Assembly: GCF_943914805.1 (NCBI RefSeq)
Contig: NZ_CALUDM010000001.1
Span: 34,303 to 98,302 of the forward strand
Length of the DNA stretch: 64,000 nt
From: an uncultured Acinetobacter sp.
GTDB taxonomy: Bacteria; Pseudomonadota; Gammaproteobacteria; Pseudomonadales; Moraxellaceae
Reading direction: 5' to 3'
Under the pieces are notes generated by a model. That model was not told the origin of the DNA. It saw only the letters and a program-made list of their open reading frames with translations, and searched no databases. The position numbers and the translations under genes are program-made. Positions 7,338 through 19,300 of the stretch are shown here, piece after piece (positions within the stretch are counted from its first letter, which is position 1; each line of letters begins with the position of its first letter).

Positions 7338-10181
7338 ATGACAATGGATACGCGTGTGCTTCCGATTATTGTATTGTTACCATTAATACTTGGCACAACC
7401 CTTGTCCTGTGGCTGAAGCAATTCTCTCGCGGGTTAACAGCTTTAGGAGCAATAGGGGTTAGTCTAAGCAGTTTTATTCTGTTACTGACTCAAGCTAAAT
7501 CAGTATTCAATGGTCAGGCTGTTTTAGAACATTGGCAATGGTTACCTCAAATTGGTATCGATTTCAGCTTTCGCCTCGATGCGCTCAGTCTTATTTTTGC
7601 CTTATTAATCAGTGGAATTGGTACGCTGATCTATATTTATGCCTATTATTATTTAAATCCAAAAAACTCTCTCAGCAAACTCTATGCATTGCTCATGATG
7701 TTTATGACAGCAATGTTGGGAATCTCGCTGTCTAATAATTTAATTATTCTGTTGGTGTTTTGGGAGCTGACCAGTATTTCATCATTCTTATTGGTGGGTT
7801 ATTGGAGTAATTACGATGCCGCACAACGTGGCTCTCGTATGGCGCTGACCGTCACAGGAATGGGTGGTTTGGCAATGCTCGGTGGTTTCGTCTTATTGGG
7901 ACAAATCACAGGGACATATCAAATCGACCAACTCACCACCATGGCAGCAACTATTCAGCATAGTCCGTTATTTGTTCCTGCTTTATTGCTGATTCTATTG
8001 GGTGCATTTACTAAAAGTGCGCAATTTCCGTTTCACTTTTGGCTACCCAATGCCATGGCAGCACCAACGCCTGTATCTGCATATTTGCACTCAGCAACGA
8101 TGGTTAAAGCAGGTATTTTCCTACTAGCACGCTTATTACCAATATTTGTCGGTTCAGCGCTATATCACAATATCGTTACAACCATTGGTTTATTTACCTT
8201 ATGTATGGCGGCATTTTTTGCCATATTCAAAGAAGACCTCAAAGGTCTGTTGGCATATTCAACGATTAGCCATTTAGGTTTAATCATGTGTTTATTGGGC
8301 ATCGGTTCACCGCTTGCTGTAGCCGCAGCCATTTTCCATATCATTAACCATGCGACATTTAAAGCTGCCTTATTCATGATTGCAGGTATCATCGACCATG
8401 AGTCTGGTACACGTGATTTAAGAAAGCTCAGTGGGTTATGGCAATTGCTTCCTTTTACAGCGACACTCGCTATGATTACCGCAGCAAGTATGGCAGGTGT
8501 ACCACTGACCAATGGTTTCTTGTCCAAAGAAATGTTCTTTACTGAGTTAGTGGCGAATTTGTCTGGCGCCTATGTTGTCGTAGCGGCAATTATTGCGACA
8601 TTGGCAGGTTTATTTGCTGTCGCTTATTCAGTACGCCTTGTACATGGGGTATTTTTTGATGGCCCTGTTGGCAAAGATGTTCCAAATAAAGATGCACATG
8701 AACCATCATTAGGTATGCGCGCACCTGCCATTTTGTTGGCAACATTGTGTATTTTGGTCGGTATCCTACCTGCTTTATTGGTTCAAAATATTATCAATGC
8801 AGGCACACGTGCCAGTACACAACTCGCAAACTTTGAAGGTGTTCATTTAGCTATCTGGCATGGCTTTAATTTACCTTTAGTGATGAGTGCAATTGCGCTT
8901 TTCGGTGGTATTACCTTCTATTTTGCCTTAGCCAAAGATAATCGTATTCGCCAAATTGATCTTGACCCGATGATTGGCAAATTCCAAGGCAAATTAATTT
9001 TTGAAAATTTCCTCAAAGATTTATTATTATTCTCACGAAAAATTAAATTAAGAACTGAAACGGGTTCATTACAAAACTACTTATTGTGGATCGTCGTATT
9101 CAGTATTGCTTTGGTTGCAACACCATTACTCAATCAAAACTTAACCACTGGCACACGTGAATTAACTCATGCCCCGTTGGTTGCAATCGTACTTTGGCTC
9201 TTACTCTTCTCAGCCTGTTGGATGATGTTATGGTTTCACCATGAACGCATTAAAGCCGTGCTGATCAGTGGTGCTGTTGGTTTAGTGGTCACTATGATTT
9301 TTGTCACGCTGTCTGCGCCTGATTTAGCATTGACTCAAATCACGGTGGATGTGGTGACAACGGTTCTGTTATTGATGAGTTTATCGTTATTGCCACAACT
9401 GACACCGTATGAATCTAGCCAAACACGTCGTTGGCGAGATGCCATCATCGCCATTGGTGGTGGTTTAGGCATCGGTTGGATTGCTTGGTTAATTATGACT
9501 CGTGATCACAACTCAATTTCATGGTTCTTTGTACAACAGTCCTTACCACTGGGTGGTGGCTCGAATATTGTCAATGTCATCCTTGTGGATTTCCGTGGAT
9601 TTGATACCTTCGGTGAAATCACGGTATTGGGTATTGCTGCAATTGGTGCGCTTTGTTTAATGGATGGTATGCGTACGCATGGCACGACCATTACCCAAGG
9701 TTTAAGTTATCGCTTTAACCCTTCACCACTCATGTTTCGTATGACAGCTTCGTGGGTATTACCAATCGCATTGGTGGTCAGCCTCTATATTTTCCTCCGT
9801 GGTCATAATTATCCAGGTGGTGGTTTTATTGCAGGTTTAATTACCTCACTGGCATTGGTCATTCAATATATTGCACTTGGGCAAGACCAAGCAGAAAACA
9901 TGCTTAAAGCCAAATCAGGTCGCTTATACGAAATTTGGATCGGGATTGGTTTAATAATCGCAGGATTGACGGGCATTGCTGCATGGCTTTGGGATCGACC
10001 ATTCCTCACCAGTGCGCATGTTTATGTTGAATCAGGAATTTTCGGGAAATTCCACTTTGCTTCTGCGGCAGCATTTGATCTTGGTGTGTATGGCACAGTG
10101 GTTGGTGCAACCATGTTGTTAATTTCTGTACTGGGCGACTCTCGACATTCGAGTATGTCTGGTCCTGTACCTAAGGAGTAA
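7338..10181 (+). CDS. mrpA: Mrp-type Na+/H+ antiporter subunit A, fused to a subunit B domain
   Basis: This is the large polytopic subunit of the Mrp/Mnh multi-subunit cation/proton antiporter, 947 residues. It is related to NuoL of complex I. The N-terminal two thirds show the antiporter-fold segments (HFWLPNAMAAPTPVSAYLHS, AYSTISHLGLIMCLLGIG), including the Lys and His residues expected in the proton path. The C-terminal part from about 760 is an MrpB-like domain with GGGFIAGLITSLALVIQYIA. No separate mrpB exists, so this is the fused A/B form of group 2 mrp operons. ATG codons at 7338 and 7344 are both possible and neither has a clear ribosome-binding site. A hairpin covers that region. 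Confidence 0.93.
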   Translation: MTMDTRVLPIIVLLPLILGTTLVLWLKQFSRGLTALGAIGVSLSSFILLLTQAKSVFNGQAVLEHWQWLPQIGIDFSFRLDALSLIFALLISGIGTLIYIYAYYYLNPKNSLSKLYALLMMFMTAMLGISLSNNLIILLVFWELTSISSFLLVGYWSNYDAAQRGSRMALTVTGMGGLAMLGGFVLLGQITGTYQIDQLTTMAATIQHSPLFVPALLLILLGAFTKSAQFPFHFWLPNAMAAPTPVSAYLHSATMVKAGIFLLARLLPIFVGSALYHNIVTTIGLFTLCMAAFFAIFKEDLKGLLAYSTISHLGLIMCLLGIGSPLAVAAAIFHIINHATFKAALFMIAGIIDHESGTRDLRKLSGLWQLLPFTATLAMITAASMAGVPLTNGFLSKEMFFTELVANLSGAYVVVAAIIATLAGLFAVAYSVRLVHGVFFDGPVGKDVPNKDAHEPSLGMRAPAILLATLCILVGILPALLVQNIINAGTRASTQLANFEGVHLAIWHGFNLPLVMSAIALFGGITFYFALAKDNRIRQIDLDPMIGKFQGKLIFENFLKDLLLFSRKIKLRTETGSLQNYLLWIVVFSIALVATPLLNQNLTTGTRELTHAPLVAIVLWLLLFSACWMMLWFHHERIKAVLISGAVGLVVTMIFVTLSAPDLALTQITVDVVTTVLLLMSLSLLPQLTPYESSQTRRWRDAIIAIGGGLGIGWIAWLIMTRDHNSISWFFVQQSLPLGGGSNIVNVILVDFRGFDTFGEITVLGIAAIGALCLMDGMRTHGTTITQGLSYRFNPSPLMFRMTASWVLPIALVVSLYIFLRGHNYPGGGFIAGLITSLALVIQYIALGQDQAENMLKAKSGRLYEIWIGIGLIIAGLTGIAAWLWDRPFLTSAHVYVESGIFGKFHFASAAAFDLGVYGTVVGATMLLISVLGDSRHSSMSGPVPKE

Positions 10182-10184
10182 CTC

Positions 10185-10550
10185 ATGATCAGTTTAGAAT
10201 TTTTAGTCGCATCTGCGATTGGATTACTCGTTTCGACAGGAATTTATTTAATTCTCCGTGCACGTACTTTCCCTGTTGTTTTGGGTCTAGCCATGATTGG
10301 TTATGCGGTGAATATTTTTCTCTTTGCCATGGGACGCCTACAAGTCAGCTCCCCTGCCATTTTAACCGATGCAGCCAAAGTCACCGACCCATTGCCACAA
10401 GCTTTGGTTTTAACTGCCATCGTCATTGGATTTGCTACAACCGCTTTTATTGTTCAATTGGCGTTACGCAGTCGTTTTGAATCTGGAACAGATCATGTCG
10501 ATTCTAAAGATGAATTAAATACTTTTGACTCGCGTGAGGATGAGCCTTAA
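10185..10550 (+). CDS. mrpC: Mrp antiporter subunit C (NuoK-like)
   Basis: This 121-residue membrane protein has three predicted transmembrane helices and resembles NuoK. Conserved features include YAVNIFLFAMGRL near residue 41 and the segment DPLPQALVLTAIVIGFATTA typical of MnhC/MrpC. It starts three bases after mrpA and its stop overlaps the mrpD start in TAATG, so translation is probably coupled. A charged tail after residue 95 is short and cytoplasmic in the usual topology. It is required, with A, D and the other subunits, for assembly of the antiporter. Confidence 0.93.
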   Translation: MISLEFLVASAIGLLVSTGIYLILRARTFPVVLGLAMIGYAVNIFLFAMGRLQVSSPAILTDAAKVTDPLPQALVLTAIVIGFATTAFIVQLALRSRFESGTDHVDSKDELNTFDSREDEP

Positions 10551-12355
10551 TGATAAATTTCCTCGATTTTTGGCATGCTCACACGCCTATTTTAAGTATT
10601 TTAATTCCTGCTTTTACTGCATTTTTATTGGTGTTATTGGGCAATCCTGGTTCTGGCTCTTTAGCACGAGACTGGCGTCAACCGTGGCGTCGTGGTTTAA
10701 GTTTAATCTCTGTCTTACTCGGGTTAGCAACAGCGATCGCTTATTTAATTCAAGCCAGTTCAGGGAAAATTTTTGTTTACCAGCTCAGTGAATGGTCTGC
10801 GCCTTTTGGTATCGTCCTCGTATTGGATCGTTTATCAGCGTTAATGGTTGCCCTCACCTACGTACTTGCTGTACCTGTATTATGGTTTGCGAGTAAGCAA
10901 TGGGATGAACGTGGTCGTTATTTTCATGCCATGTTCCATTTCCTTTTAATGGGAATTTGTGGTGCATTTTTAACAGGCGACTTATTTAACTTATTTGTAT
11001 TTTTTGAAATATTGTTAATGGCTTCCTATGTACTACTTCTGCATGGACAAGGTAAAGCTCGTTTTCAGCTCGGTATCCATTACGTCACGATCAATCTACT
11101 CGCTTCTGCCCTCTTCCTGATCGGATTAGGCATGATCTATGGTTCAGTCGGTAGCTTGAACATGGCGGATGTTGCACGTTTATTGCCAACACTTGAAAAT
11201 GATCAACATAAACTTGCCATTGCAGGTGGTTTGTTGCTTTTTGCAGTGTTCGGCATTAAAGCAGCCATGCTTCCAGTCAGCTTTTGGTTACCTAAAACTT
11301 ATGCTGTGGCAGCGACTCCTGTTGCTGCGATTTTTACCATCATGACCAAAGTTGGTATTTATGCGATTTTACGCGTCAATGGCACTGTTTTTCATGATGA
11401 TTTAGCTCAAACCTATTTAGATTATTGGTTATTGCCAATTGGCTTAATCACTTCTTTATACGGTGTGATTGCTGCCATGGGCGCAGATCGTTTAAGACGT
11501 TTTGCTGGTTTTATGGTGTTGTCATCCGTTGGAACGATCTTAATTGCAATTTCGATTATGAATACTGCTGCATGGGCAGCAGGGCTGTATTATCTAGTTC
11601 ATAGCACGCTGATTGCAGCAGCATTTTATTTACTTTGTGGATGGATTACTTCACAACGTGGTGAGTTTAAAGATCATTTAAAAGTTTCACCAAAAATGAA
11701 ACAGGACAAACTGGTCGCAGCAACATTCTTTATCATTGCTTTGATGATGGCAGGCCTACCCCCTTTCAGTGGTTTCTTGGGCAAAGTTCTCTTGCTTCAA
11801 TCGACAGCAAATTTCCCTTATCAAGCATGGGTCATTGCTATTGTATTGATTGTCAGTTTACTGAGTATTGTTGCATTTACACGAGTGGGTTTTATTCTGT
11901 TTTGGCGAGCAACAACACCCGAAACAGATGCTCGCAAACCAGCATTTACTGCTTACCAAGTCTTACCTGAAAAAGCGCCACCACGTAATGATAAAACGAT
12001 TTATCTATTACTTTCAGGCTTAATGCTCTATGTCATTTGCGCAGCACCAATATTAAAATATATTGACCAAACTGCATTACAAGTAGCTGATACTTCAGCA
12101 TACGAACAAGCAATTTTGAAGCCTGATTCAGAAGGTAATATCATTAGCGTACAACCTTATGATGCAAACTATGTTCCTGAAACAAAGTATGGTGGAGAAG
12201 TTGTAGATAAAAATGCGCAATATATTCCGTATGTGATTGATCAAGATACCTTACAAGGTGAGCATATTTCGCAATATAAACAACAGCAAATTCAGCAACA
12301 GGTAAAACAAAGCTACATGCCTGATGACCCGAAACTCAAACCAATGGAGCAATAA
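10550..12355 (+). CDS. mrpD: Mrp antiporter subunit D (NuoM/N-like)
   Basis: This 601-residue antiporter-fold subunit is homologous to NuoM/NuoN. Conserved segments are FFEILLMASYVLLLHG, GIKAAMLPVSFWLPKTYAVA and GLPPFSGFLGKVLLLQ. They contain the Glu and Lys residues that line the proton channel in the family. About 500 residues would be usual. Here the last 90 or so residues form a hydrophilic Gln/Tyr/Asp-rich tail after the final helix (ending at about residue 510), an extension worth noting. The start overlaps the mrpC stop by one base and the stop abuts the mrpE start. Confidence 0.93.
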   Translation: MINFLDFWHAHTPILSILIPAFTAFLLVLLGNPGSGSLARDWRQPWRRGLSLISVLLGLATAIAYLIQASSGKIFVYQLSEWSAPFGIVLVLDRLSALMVALTYVLAVPVLWFASKQWDERGRYFHAMFHFLLMGICGAFLTGDLFNLFVFFEILLMASYVLLLHGQGKARFQLGIHYVTINLLASALFLIGLGMIYGSVGSLNMADVARLLPTLENDQHKLAIAGGLLLFAVFGIKAAMLPVSFWLPKTYAVAATPVAAIFTIMTKVGIYAILRVNGTVFHDDLAQTYLDYWLLPIGLITSLYGVIAAMGADRLRRFAGFMVLSSVGTILIAISIMNTAAWAAGLYYLVHSTLIAAAFYLLCGWITSQRGEFKDHLKVSPKMKQDKLVAATFFIIALMMAGLPPFSGFLGKVLLLQSTANFPYQAWVIAIVLIVSLLSIVAFTRVGFILFWRATTPETDARKPAFTAYQVLPEKAPPRNDKTIYLLLSGLMLYVICAAPILKYIDQTALQVADTSAYEQAILKPDSEGNIISVQPYDANYVPETKYGGEVVDKNAQYIPYVIDQDTLQGEHISQYKQQQIQQQVKQSYMPDDPKLKPMEQ

Positions 12356-12880
12356 ATGAAGCAAAACATGTCTTTACTTAATCGCTGCTTACCGCATCCA
12401 TTTGTTTCAGTGATCGTGGCTGTGTGCTGGCTAATGTTGAACCACAGTGCTGAACTATTTGATGTTGTGGTGGCAATTATTCTTGGTCTGATCATTCCCA
12501 AATTGATTCAGCCTTTTATTGTCAATACACCGAATATCCACTGGCGTTCGGCAATCCAATTATTTTTTATTGTGCTTTGGGATATTTGTGTTTCAAACGT
12601 TCGTGTTGCAAAACAAGTCCTTGGGCCAACCAAAAACTTACATCCTAAATGGTTTCGTGTTCCTTTAGATACGGATCATGAACATGTGAATTCATTGCTT
12701 GCAATGATTATTACCACCACACCGGGTACTGTCAGTGCAGGAATCGATCAAGAACGAGGTGATATTTTAGTCCATGCATTAAGTTCTGAAGATCCAGAAG
12801 CTGAAATTCAAGAAATTAAAGCACGTTATGAATATCGTTTACTGGCAATTTTTCGAGTTCAGCAAGGAGAATCATTATGA
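12356..12880 (+). CDS. mrpE: Mrp antiporter subunit E
   Basis: This 174-residue MrpE/MnhE protein has N-terminal hydrophobic helices followed by a cytosolic domain. That domain contains TTTPGTVSAGIDQERGDILVHAL, the conserved block of the family. It begins immediately after the mrpD stop (TAA then ATG) and overlaps mrpF by four bases. MrpE helps set antiporter activity and assembly in other bacteria. Confidence 0.92.
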   Translation: MKQNMSLLNRCLPHPFVSVIVAVCWLMLNHSAELFDVVVAIILGLIIPKLIQPFIVNTPNIHWRSAIQLFFIVLWDICVSNVRVAKQVLGPTKNLHPKWFRVPLDTDHEHVNSLLAMIITTTPGTVSAGIDQERGDILVHALSSEDPEAEIQEIKARYEYRLLAIFRVQQGESL

Positions 12881-13152
12881 TGATATTGCCTTATGCTTTG
12901 GGGATTTGCTTAATCGCCGTGACGATATCTATGTTGCTATGCCTTATTCGTTTAGTTGTAGGTCCATCTGTGGTTGACCGATTATTGGCTTTAGATACAT
13001 TGTTTTTAAATGCAACCTGTTTAATTGTCATACTTGGGATTTACTGGGCAAGCACTTCTATGTTTGAAGGTGCTTTATTGGTCGCTATGCTCGGTTTTGT
13101 ATCAACCGCTGCTTTAGCACGCTATTTCACGACGGGTCATGTCGTCGATTAA
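12877..13152 (+). CDS. mrpF: Mrp antiporter subunit F
   Basis: This 91-residue protein has three predicted transmembrane helices and the MrpF signature GPSVVDRLLALDTL near residues 28-41. It overlaps the end of mrpE by four bases (ATGA). The Asp in that signature is conserved in the family and lies at the membrane edge. It is part of the Mrp membrane complex. Confidence 0.92.
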   Translation: MMILPYALGICLIAVTISMLLCLIRLVVGPSVVDRLLALDTLFLNATCLIVILGIYWASTSMFEGALLVAMLGFVSTAALARYFTTGHVVD

Positions 13153-13164
13153 AAGGAGAGGTCA

Positions 13165-13560
13165 ATGGAAAATAATATGCAACTTATTATGGAAGTGATT
13201 GTTTCTTTCTTTTTAATCATCGGTGCCTTCTTCACCCTGATTGGTGGAATTGGTATCGTGAAACTTCCCGATTTGTTTATGCGTTTACATGCACCAACTA
13301 AATCAAGCACTTTAGGATTAGGTAGTTTCTTAATCGCAGCAATGATTTATGCAGCATTTAATCATCGTTTTGGTTTCGCTGAATTATTAATTACTCTACT
13401 TGCCTTCATTACTGCGCCTGTGTCTGCAAATTTAATTGCACAAGCAGCGATACATTTACGTTTACGTTCTACTTCTGGCGATGTGCCTGAAGCTTTGGAC
13501 AGACCTTTACCATGGCAACGTCAAAAAGTGGTTAAACAGTTTAAAGATGGTAAATTTTAA
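13165..13560 (+). CDS. mrpG: Mrp antiporter subunit G
   Basis: This 131-residue protein closes the mrp operon. The MrpG/PhaG motif GGIGIVKLPDLFMRLHAPTK is present near residues 27-46, preceded by one hydrophobic helix and followed by two more. A strong ribosome-binding site (AAAGGAGAGG) sits 4-5 bases before the ATG. A 15-bp hairpin follows the stop. Confidence 0.92.
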   Translation: MENNMQLIMEVIVSFFLIIGAFFTLIGGIGIVKLPDLFMRLHAPTKSSTLGLGSFLIAAMIYAAFNHRFGFAELLITLLAFITAPVSANLIAQAAIHLRLRSTSGDVPEALDRPLPWQRQKVVKQFKDGKF

Positions 13561-13589
13561 AGCTACATCATCCGTCTAAAAATCACTGC

Positions 13590-13624
13590 AATAAAAAGCC
13601 AATGTTCATCATTGGCTTTTTATT
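13590..13624. terminator. Bidirectional terminator, mrpG / PF10118 gene
   Basis: AATAAAAAGCCAATG (13590-13604) and CATTGGCTTTTTATT (13610-13624) form a perfect 15-bp stem with loop TTCAT. The A and T runs at either side of the GC core let it work in both directions. It lies between convergent genes. Confidence 0.88.
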
Positions 13625-13647
13625 TATTTCATCAATTGCACAAACCA

Positions 13648-14538
13648 TTAGCTATATAAAACTGGATGTGTTTCCTCTTGGAAACTTTCCATACCATATT
13701 CATCTGCTAACTTTTCTTTCCAATACGTCACGATTTTACTGTAATCAATTTCATCAGGATGAAAATCTGCTTTGTAATAAGACAAATATTCAGGAATCAA
13801 TGAAATTAACATTTTTGAAATCATATAAATGCCATGCACATTTTGAATCACTTTCGGCACACTCTTCCGCCAATCTTGCATAAACAAACGTGTTGCAGAA
13901 TAGAAGGTTAAACTGGCAAAACCAGTCGTGACATTACGCATCACTGCACGACGAGTGCGATCATCCTTGTAAATTGCCTGATACACATCAAATGCCACTG
14001 CTCGATGTTCAATTTCTTCAATCGCATGCCATACCCAAAGCTTGATTGCATCATCATCTAAAGTGCTCAACACTTGTGGGTTACGTAAAATATAGCCACC
14101 TAATAATGCTGTGAAATGTTCAAAGGCACAGGTCACAGCTAACTGCAATTTTGGATGTACACTTTTAATAAAAGCATCACGGCAAGCCAACCACGCTTGA
14201 AAGCTGTCTAAGTTGTAATCATCACGGCGCCATGCATCATTGAACTCAGCATGTGCTTTAGAGTGCATCGCTTCCTGCCCAATAAAAGCAGCGATCTGTG
14301 CTTGCAACTTTTCATCGGTGATTTTGTCACGGACATTGCGCACACTATGTACAAAAAATTGCTCACCGACTGGAAATGTAGATGATAATGCGGTTAATAA
14401 ATGCGACATTACAGGCGAGTTAGCAAAGAAATGTCTACGAATTGCCTTAGGATTAAAGCTTGGTTTACGGACTTTAATACCAATGGCTTTTGGACGATTT
14501 AAATATGATTTTTGTGCCGTCACTTGAGCTACTGTCAT
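13648..14538 (-). CDS. PF10118-type predicted metal-dependent hydrolase
   Basis: This 296-residue protein belongs to the COG3687/PF10118 family of predicted metal-dependent hydrolases. The family is common in Acinetobacter and Pseudomonas and has no firmly assigned reaction. A ferritin-like set of possible metal ligands is visible: GQEAMHSKAHAEFN in the first half, AFEHFTALLGGYIL, and HAIEEIEHRAVAFDVY in the second half. I place the start at the ATG at 14538, which has AGGA nine bases upstream, and not at the ATG 114 bp further upstream. The gene is monocistronic and convergent with mrp. Confidence 0.8.
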   Translation of the reverse strand: MTVAQVTAQKSYLNRPKAIGIKVRKPSFNPKAIRRHFFANSPVMSHLLTALSSTFPVGEQFFVHSVRNVRDKITDEKLQAQIAAFIGQEAMHSKAHAEFNDAWRRDDYNLDSFQAWLACRDAFIKSVHPKLQLAVTCAFEHFTALLGGYILRNPQVLSTLDDDAIKLWVWHAIEEIEHRAVAFDVYQAIYKDDRTRRAVMRNVTTGFASLTFYSATRLFMQDWRKSVPKVIQNVHGIYMISKMLISLIPEYLSYYKADFHPDEIDYSKIVTYWKEKLADEYGMESFQEETHPVLYS

Positions 14539-14781
14539 AGGTTTAATCCTACATTTGTCTGAATATAAATCTATATTGGCAGAAACTATACATTTGTATA
14601 TTGCAAAATAGATCTCAGAATGGCAAGAATGCTCAGATTGTCTATACAGCAATTTTTTATTCGCAAAAGTACACGTATTTTTAAATTAAAAATTAATGAT
14701 TATTATAGAGTTAAAGCAATATTTATAATTTTAGCATCATTCACATTTTGTCACTAAAACCACTCGGCTTCCGATGAAAAA

Positions 14782-14807
14782 CAAAGCCCGCAAAAATGCG
14801 GGCTTTG
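14782..14807 (-). terminator. Terminator of gltBD
   Basis: CAAAGCCCGC (14782-14791) pairs with GCGGGCTTTG (14798-14807) around loop AAAAAT. On the minus strand it is followed by a T-run (complement of 14777-14781). It is 31 bp past the gltD stop. Confidence 0.9.
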
Positions 14808-14837
14808 AAAATACGTTGAAATGCTTAAGTTTTAGAA

Positions 14838-16292
<1,455 letters not shown>

Positions 16293-16331
16293 TTATCAGC
16301 TGCACCTGCCTATATATCTACAGTAGTGGAA

Positions 16332-19300
16332 TTATTGTGGATCAGCTTGAGTTGTTTTCAACAAAGTCTGTAAATTGGCAGCTTTTGGTTTTACTAACCA
16401 GAATTTACGACCGTAGAAATCAAACTCATTGCGGATCTTATACGCCCAAGCACTACCCGTTTCTTGAATATGTTCATCTAAGATACGACCTAAGAACGCT
16501 TTGTGCTCTTCCATCGATTCTGTAGAAATACGGTTTAACTCAATCAGCTCATGGTTATAATGATCTACAAAGTCATTATCCAAATCAAGCACATAGGCAA
16601 AACCACCTGTCATACCTGCACCGAAGTTATGACCTACTTTACCCAGTACAGTCACAATACCACCAGTCATGTATTCACAACAGTGATCGCCAGCGCCTTC
16701 AATCACGGCAAATGCGCCAGAGTTACGAACAGCAAAACGCTCACCCGCAGTACCTGCGGCAAACAGTTTACCACCAGTTGCACCGTATAAACATGTGTTA
16801 CCAATGATTGCTGTTTCTTGAGTTTGGAATGGCGAACCTTTTGGTGGGAAGATCGATACTCGACCACCTGCCATACCTTTACCTACGTAATCGTTCGCAT
16901 CACCTTCAAGTTTGATATGCAAGCCGCCCGCATTCCAAACACCGAGTGATTGGCCTGCAGTACCTGTCAAATTCACTTTCACAGGATGTGCTTCCATACT
17001 CAAGTTACCATAGCGCTTCGCAATCTCACCTGAAATACGTGCACCGATTGAACGGTCACAGTTACCAACGGTGAAATGATATTCGCCACCTGTACCTGCT
17101 TCAATTGCAGGCAACATTTCGCCAATCATTTTCTCAGCAAGTACACCTTTATCAAATGGAGCATTGCCCTGAACTTGACAATATTGTGCCTTACCTTCAG
17201 CAGAAGGATGTGATTCAAGCAATGCGCTTAAATCAAGGTGAGCATGTTTCTCAGTTTCACCCGGAAGCACTTCTAACAAATCTGTACGACCAATCAAGTC
17301 TTTAAGTGATGCAACACCTAAAGCTGCTAACCATTCACGTGTTTCTTCCGCAATAAAGTGGAAGAAGTTAATCAGCATTTCTGGCTCGCCAATATAATGC
17401 TCTTGACGCAAATGATCTTGTTGAGTTGCAACACCTGTCGCGCAGTTATTTAAGTGACAAATACGAAGGTATTTACAACCTAGCGCAATCATTGGTGTTG
17501 AACCAAAACCGAAGCTCTCTGCACCTAAAATCGCTGCTTTAACAACGTCAAGACCCGTTTTTAAACCGCCATCCGTTTGTACACGAACTTTACCACGAAG
17601 ATCATTCACACGAAGTGCTTGATGTGCTTCTGAAAGACCCAATTCCCACGGTGAACCCGCATGATGAATTGAAGATAATGGAGAAGCTGCTGTACCACCG
17701 TCATAACCTGAAATGGTAATGAAATCTGCGTATGCTTTTGCAACACCTGCTGCAATCGTTCCCACACCCGGCTCAGAGACTAACTTCACTGAAACCATGG
17801 CTTGAGGATTGACTTGTTTCAAGTCAAAGATCAATTGTGATAAATCTTCAATTGAATAAATATCATGGTGCGGCGGCGGAGAAATAAGTGTCACACCTGG
17901 CACTGAATAACGTAAACGTGCAATTAAGCCATTTACTTTACCACCTGGCAACTGACCGCCTTCACCCGGTTTTGCACCTTGTGCAACTTTAATCTGAAGC
18001 ACTTCCGCAGATGTTAAATATGCAGGTGTCACACCGAAACGACCCGAAGCAATCTGTTTGATTTTCGAGTTACGAATCGTACCGTAACGTGCAGGATCTT
18101 CACCACCCTCACCTGAGTTAGAACGACCGCCAATCGTGTTCATTGCAATTGCAATCGCTTCATGCGCTTCTGGTGACAACGCACCCAAAGACATACCCGC
18201 AGAGTCAAAACGAGGTAAAATCTCTTCCACAGATTCAACAGCTACTAATGGAATTGAATTTTCAGTTTTTAACTTGAATAAATCACGAATCGTTGCAATT
18301 GGACGATTATTCACCAACTCAGCATATTCTTTAAAATCAGCGTAGTTACCTGAACGTACTGATTTATGTAATGCATTGATTACATCAGGGTTGAATGCAT
18401 GGTATTCCTTATCGAAAACGAATTTTAACAATCCGCCTTGCTCGATAGGCTTACGTGCTTTCCAAGCAAGTTCTGCTAATTTTTTCTGATCATTTTCAAG
18501 GTCAACAAAAGTTGCACCTTTAATACGGCTTGGTACACCTGTAAAGCATTTATTAACGACTTCTTCAGACAGACCCACCGCTTCAAATAACTGACCACCA
18601 CGATAAGAAGCAACGGTAGAAATACCCATTTTCGAAAGTACTTTTAATAAGCCTTTTTCAATCCCTTTACGGAAGTTTGCTTGTGCATGAATTGGGTCAC
18701 CCAATAACTCACCTTTGGCAATCAAATCATTGATCACGTCATAAGCTAAATATGGATAAATTGCCGTTGCACCAAAGCCCAAGATCACTGCAAATTGATG
18801 TGGATCACGTGCAATCGCAGTTTCTACAATAATATTAGCATCCGTACGTAAACCAACACTGATCAAGTAATGGTGAATCGCACCAGTCACCATCGCAGTG
18901 TTCGCTGGTAAATAACCTTCACGGATTTTCTTATCAGACAATACTAATAACGTTTTGCCATCACGAATAGCTTGAGCAGCTTCTTCACAAATACGTGTAA
19001 TCGCTGCTTCTAAACCTTCAGTTTCAGCATAGTTCACATCGATATCAGCAATTTCGTAACCTTTACGACCGATTGTACGAATTTGGTGCATTTTCGAATT
19101 TGAAAGCACAGGGCTTGAAATAATCAAGCGATCAGCATGTTCTGGGCTTTGCTCAAATACATTTTGCTCACGACCTAAACACGTTTCCAATGACATCACA
19201 ATCGATTCACGTAATGGATCGATAGGTGGGTTAGTCACCTGAGCAAACTGTTGACGGAAATAATCCGTCAAATGACGTACTTGACGTGATAATACTGCCA

